From a virus: DNA of 41,701 nucleotides. How positions within the stretch are numbered: position 1 is the stretch's first letter; the number at the start of each line of letters is the position of its first letter. Under the pieces are notes generated by a model. It ran no database searches, had not been told where the DNA came from, and worked only from the letters and a program-made list of their open reading frames with translations. Location: positions 1-41,701 of the IMG/VR virus record IMGVR_UViG_3300046804_001849; one strand, written 5' to 3'. The translations under genes were made by a program, and so were the position numbers. Positions 39,870 to 41,701 of this stretch are shown here, piece after piece.

Positions 39870-40067
39870 ATGGGAGACGTAAAGTTTATCGACCTCTTTG
39901 ATCCTAATCAACCGAGAAGCGACAAAGAACTAATAAATGAAAGACTTGCAATCTGCAACGAGTGTCCCTGGCTTCACAAGAATCTAGTTAAATGTCGCAA
40001 ATGCGGATGCTTCATGAAACTAAAGACTACTTTGAAGCAAGCAGAATGTCCTATAGGAAAGTGGTAA
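39870..40067 (+). CDS. Small zinc-ribbon protein (DUF6171-like), early paralogue
   Basis: This 65-residue protein reads MGDVKFIDLFDPNQPRSDKE then CNECPWL, KCRKCGCFMKLKTTLKQAEC and PIGKW. It is homologous to 34763-34993 over the Cys-rich region. It is first in the rightward operon and, with no Shine-Dalgarno and ATG 6 nt after TGATATGAT, probably leaderless. A single zinc ribbon. Function unknown. Confidence 0.75.
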   Translation: MGDVKFIDLFDPNQPRSDKELINERLAICNECPWLHKNLVKCRKCGCFMKLKTTLKQAECPIGKW

Positions 40068-40069
40068 GT

Positions 40070-40255
40070 ATGAGAAAAGAACAAGCTGTCGAATTAATGA
40101 CAAAAGCTATTAATGACATGAATACCGAAAAGGCTGAAGAGCACGGTGTTCCTGCAAATGAAATTCAGCAGATGGTGTGGCAGGCTACACCTGAATTAAA
40201 CCGTGTCAACGGTCTATTGTTTGATGTATTGTTTGAGAATGGGTTTATTAACTAA
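40070..40255 (+). CDS. Small helical protein, unknown
   Basis: This 61-residue protein starts MRKEQAVELMTKAINDMNTE and ends FENGFIN. I use the ATG after AGGAAAGTGG just behind the previous stop, and not the longer in-frame extension into the zinc-ribbon gene. The sequence is acidic and helical. Its stop overlaps the next ATG (TAATG). No family recognised. Confidence 0.6.
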   Translation: MRKEQAVELMTKAINDMNTEKAEEHGVPANEIQQMVWQATPELNRVNGLLFDVLFENGFIN

Positions 40256-40428
40256 TGAGCGATAAATTTGTATTTAGCAAGCATTATCAGGATAAGGGAT
40301 GGCTCCAGACAGAGTACTCTACCCTGCAGCGATCATCAAAAGACATTGCAAAGGAACTCCACATCTCCTACAAACTAGTAGAGATCTGGCTACGCCAATT
40401 TGGAATTCCTATCCGACCAAGACTATAA
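40255..40428 (+). CDS. Small HTH DNA-binding protein
   Basis: This 57-residue protein runs from the TAATG overlap to IPIRPRL. The segment RSSKDIAKELHISYKLVEIW with LRQFGIPIR is the pattern of small phage helix-turn-helix proteins (DIAKELGIS...V..WLR.YGIPIR). It is basic at the end. It may regulate one of the arms, or bind DNA in another role. Confidence 0.65.
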   Translation: MSDKFVFSKHYQDKGWLQTEYSTLQRSSKDIAKELHISYKLVEIWLRQFGIPIRPRL

Positions 40429-40508
40429 GCTGGTTGGATTTGGTGGAGTTTTTCCACAAGTACAGTTACCGTTACACATATATTTAGTTTATCATAGAAA
40501 GGATTAGA

Positions 40509-40577
40509 ATGATTACGTTCCTCGTAGTGTTTGCTGTTGTTTGGTTTGTTATGAATTCTACTTTTGGTAGACGATAA
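40509..40577 (+). CDS. 22-residue membrane peptide
   Basis: MITFLVVFAVVWFVMNSTFG and two Arg residues. One hydrophobic span fills residues 2-14. AAAGGA lies 6 nt before ATG; the stop overlaps the next ATG (TAATG). It is the first of three coupled tiny membrane peptides. Confidence 0.5.
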   Translation: MITFLVVFAVVWFVMNSTFGRR

Positions 40578-40672
40578 TGCGTAAATTATTAACAGTGGTC
40601 ATTGGTACCGCTTTGATGTTCACCTGGATGTTTGTTTTTATGTCCATAGTGAGATTTTTTATCCAGAAATGA
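40577..40672 (+). CDS. 31-residue membrane peptide
   Basis: MRKLLTVVIGTALMFTWMFV then FMSIVRFFIQK. Positive N-terminus followed by a hydrophobic helix over about residues 4-28. Coupled to both neighbours by TAATG and ATGA overlaps. Confidence 0.5.
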   Translation: MRKLLTVVIGTALMFTWMFVFMSIVRFFIQK

Positions 40673-40746
40673 TTTTAATAGGGGCTATTTTGTCTCTTGT
40701 ATGGACAGGATTTATCCTTTATTCTGTATTCCGTCGAAAAAACTAA
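40669..40746 (+). CDS. 25-residue membrane peptide
   Basis: MILIGAILSLVWTGFILYSV then FRRKN. Hydrophobic span residues 2-20 and positive C-terminal tail. ATGA overlap with the preceding peptide. Confidence 0.5.
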   Translation: MILIGAILSLVWTGFILYSVFRRKN

Positions 40747-40754
40747 CAAAATTT

Positions 40755-40825
40755 GTGCGATCACACGAATTTTGGTAAATCTCCCCCTAAAAACTTGGTA
40801 AATCTCCCCCTTTTCGTGCGATCAC
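40755..40825. repeat. Box-repeat-repeat-box array
   Basis: Symmetric order: GTGCGATCAC, TTGGTAAATCTCCCCCT, TTGGTAAATCTCCCCCT, GTGCGATCAC. Each outer box has GTG/CAC arms around CGAT. Confidence 0.7.
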
Positions 40826-40983
40826 GCAATTTCGTTATCGTTTTGTTATAATTATATCCAGCAAAATCTGAAAAATTATATAAAAATGGGTTTTGATCAA
40901 AATCTGAAAATTTTGTAGAGATGTATGATACATAAAACAAACCAAAACGCAAATTTAATATAGTGAGCACACAAGTCTAGACT

Positions 40984-41037
40984 CTACTCAGCCATAAAAT
41001 CTTTTGACTACTCACCGCAAAAGTCTTTCAACTATCC
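40984..41037. repeat. Degenerate 24-bp tandem repeat
   Basis: Units start CTACTCA at 40984 and 41008 and CTATCCG at 41032. The units share an A-rich centre followed by TCTTT and a terminal (G/A)A. Two full copies and one partial. Confidence 0.5.
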
Positions 41038-41063
41038 GTTATCAAAACGTTATCAAAATAGAC

Positions 41064-41097
41064 TTGACAAATGACTAATAGTATGATTGAATATATA
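41064..41097 (+). promoter_or_regulatory. TTGACA promoter of small Cys gene
   Basis: TTGACA at 41064-41069. The -10 is ambiguous (TTGAAT 17 bp downstream, or GAATAT/TATATA just after). A paired GTTATCAAA lies directly upstream. Confidence 0.5.
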
Positions 41098-41124
41098 TAG
41101 ATAAAGAAAAGAAAGGAGTTCAAG

Positions 41125-41244
41125 ATGAACTCACTAAAGGTAAATGTAGCAACAGGACACTGCGTAATCTGCGAGGGCAACCTCTACCAGAACGAGGCTT
41201 ACTGCCTAGGTTGTGTAACACAGTATGGTGTATCTAACCGATAA
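41125..41244 (+). CDS. 39-residue two-CxxC zinc-ribbon peptide
   Basis: The frame reads MNSLKVNVATGHCVICEGNL then YQNEAYCLGCVTQYGVSNR. Two CxxC knuckles (CVIC and CLGC) make a zinc ribbon likely. AAAGGAG lies 6 nt before ATG. It has its own TTGACA promoter. The frame is short, but the ribosome site and Cys pattern support it. Confidence 0.65.
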   Translation: MNSLKVNVATGHCVICEGNLYQNEAYCLGCVTQYGVSNR

Positions 41245-41292
41245 GTGTCTGACCCATACCGTATACTAATAACACTACCCCAGGAGAATATC

Positions 41293-41439
41293 ATGCGTAA
41301 AGCCCTCAACTACATCAAGCAAGAACTAACCTACATGAACAACGACATTGACTTTGTAAAGACTATCAGTGTCTATCTCTATCTAATCATTGCATGCTCT
41401 GCTATGCTGGTTGGTCTTTGGATTGGTCTCCACAATTGA
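41293..41439 (+). CDS. 48-residue one-helix membrane protein
   Basis: I take the ATG after CAGGAG (6 nt spacing): MRKALNYIKQELTYMNNDID, then FVKTISVYLYLIIACSAMLV and GLWIGLHN. The last 24 residues form one transmembrane helix. An extension to an upstream GTG lacks a ribosome site. Function unknown. Confidence 0.65.
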   Translation: MRKALNYIKQELTYMNNDIDFVKTISVYLYLIIACSAMLVGLWIGLHN

Positions 41440-41513
41440 TTGACCCATGGTTAATCTTAGATCTATTGTTGGATGAAGAAGAAGAGGACCAATTGGAAGA
41501 TGATTCTAATTAG
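41436..41513 (+). CDS. Possible 25-residue acidic peptide
   Basis: Begins at TTG overlapping the previous stop and reads MIDPWLILDLLLDEEEEDQL then EDDSN. Acidic amphipathic sequence. The TTG start and absence of a clear ribosome site make it uncertain. Confidence 0.3.
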   Translation: MIDPWLILDLLLDEEEEDQLEDDSN

Positions 41514-41562
41514 CGTACTTGTTGTTACCGCCCTAATAACCGTATATCTATTTAATCAATAG
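41473..41562 (+). CDS. Possible 29-residue membrane peptide
   Basis: MKKKRTNWKMILISVLVVTA then LITVYLFNQ. Basic N-terminus plus one hydrophobic helix, the usual form of tiny phage membrane peptides. It overlaps the acidic frame out of phase. A shorter start (MILISV, 41500) is possible; neither has a strong ribosome site. Confidence 0.4.
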   Translation: MKKKRTNWKMILISVLVVTALITVYLFNQ

Positions 41563-41630
41563 CTTGACAAACATCGAAAGGTGTGGCGCCCCCCGTTATC
41601 AAACTGTTATAAAAAAGATGCTAAATAAGC

Positions 41631-41660
41631 TTGACAAATGTCCGAGGGTCATACTAAGAT
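41631..41660 (+). promoter_or_regulatory. TTGACA-N18-TAAGAT promoter
   Basis: TTGACA at 41631-41636 and TAAGAT at 41655-41660. A GTTATCAAAC-TGTTAT pair lies about 35 bp upstream, as at the 41064 promoter. Confidence 0.55.
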
Positions 41661-41677
41661 AATAGTAGAAAGAAAGA

Positions 41678-41701
41678 ATGGAAAACAAAATGAACGAAAA
41701 C
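41678..41701 (+). CDS. Start of a gene cut by the window edge
   Basis: MENKMNEN, open at the right edge, after AGAAAGAAAGA and behind the 41631 promoter. Only eight codons are visible. Confidence 0.4.

Larger units (their letters stand above)
40747..41124. other. 378-bp repeat-rich noncoding segment
   Basis: No supported gene. It holds two identical GTGCGATCAC boxes (40755-40764, 40816-40825) flanking two 17-bp direct repeats TTGGTAAATCTCCCCCT (40772-40788, 40795-40811). Next come a 13-bp repeat CAAAATCTGAAAA (40862-40874, 40898-40910), a degenerate 24-bp periodic block beginning at 40984, 41008 and 41032, a GTTATCAAAACGTTATCAAA pair, and the TTGACA promoter of the 41125 gene. It could be an origin or operator region. 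Confidence 0.6.

Noticed and set aside
40299-40487. 62-codon plus-strand frame
   Set aside because: It overlaps the HTH gene in another frame and lacks a ribosome site; the TAATG-coupled HTH frame is the better reading.
40761-40970. 69-codon minus-strand frame across the repeat array
   Set aside because: It runs through the duplicated TTGGTAAATCTCCCCCT boxes and has no ribosome site; composition looks like noncoding AT-rich DNA.
41564-41569. TTGACA as a promoter
   Set aside because: No -10 like hexamer 15-19 bp downstream; the next promoter at 41631 is better.
1-41701. tRNA or rRNA genes
   Set aside because: No cloverleaf-like or rRNA-like sequence was noticed by eye; a tRNA scan was not possible here.

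Overview
The window is part of the genome of an AT-rich tailed bacteriophage with siphovirus-like gene content: an HK97-type capsid module, tail assembly chaperones and a very long tape measure, with no sheath or contractile-tail gene seen. From 39705 down to 1 every gene lies on the minus strand and reads leftward. From 39870 to the end short genes lie on the plus strand. Long proteins of the kinds seen in actinobacteriophages, extended -10 promoters of the form TGnTATAAT, and many promoters placed so close to ATG that the mRNA would be leaderless suggest a low-GC actinobacterial host, perhaps an aquatic one. That host call is inference. No terminase, integrase, endolysin or replication gene is present, so the genome continues on both sides.

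In transcription order, the minus-strand region starts with a one-helix membrane protein (39436-39705), a terminator, and then small beta-type virion proteins, several very short genes and fibre parts (36614-39181). Next is a cassette (32199-36606). It holds a PASTA/Thr-Pro-rich/Cys-module fibre ending in Phe-rich FTP repeats, a small zinc-ribbon protein, a prolyl-hydroxylase-like protein, a GT11 fucosyltransferase-like enzyme and a close GDP-mannose 3,5-epimerase homologue. A run of modular fibre genes follows (25496-32172), then an FN3/FTP-repeat protein ending in a Hint domain (23735-25480), a second 2OG oxygenase, a 45-residue Cys-rich protein and a LamG-like 1257-residue tail protein. The head module is small protein, portal, prohead protease with nested scaffold, major capsid, then connector and closure genes (11210-19045). 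Last come the major tail protein, two paralogous tail chaperones, a tape measure split by a frame change, and distal tail genes.

Regulatory signals are unusually readable. Four minus-strand hairpin terminators (10446-10473, 14415-14452, 22868-22893, 39213-39257) are each followed within a few tens of bases by a new TG-extended -10. At about eleven genes the -10 sits 6-9 nt before ATG with no Shine-Dalgarno, which implies leaderless mRNA. Other genes are coupled through TAATG, TGATG or ATGA overlaps. The region between the two divergent arms (39706-39869) carries two inverted repeats. The plus-strand arm encodes small zinc-ribbon, HTH and membrane peptides, several too short for routine gene calling, and a 378-bp repeat-rich noncoding segment (40747-41124).

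The most interesting parts are the fibre-plus-sugar-enzyme cassette, which could make GDP-L-galactose and attach the sugar to a virion protein or glycan; the Phe-rich repeat protein with a terminal Hint domain; and the leaderless/terminator-promoter organisation. The functional interpretations of these are hypotheses.
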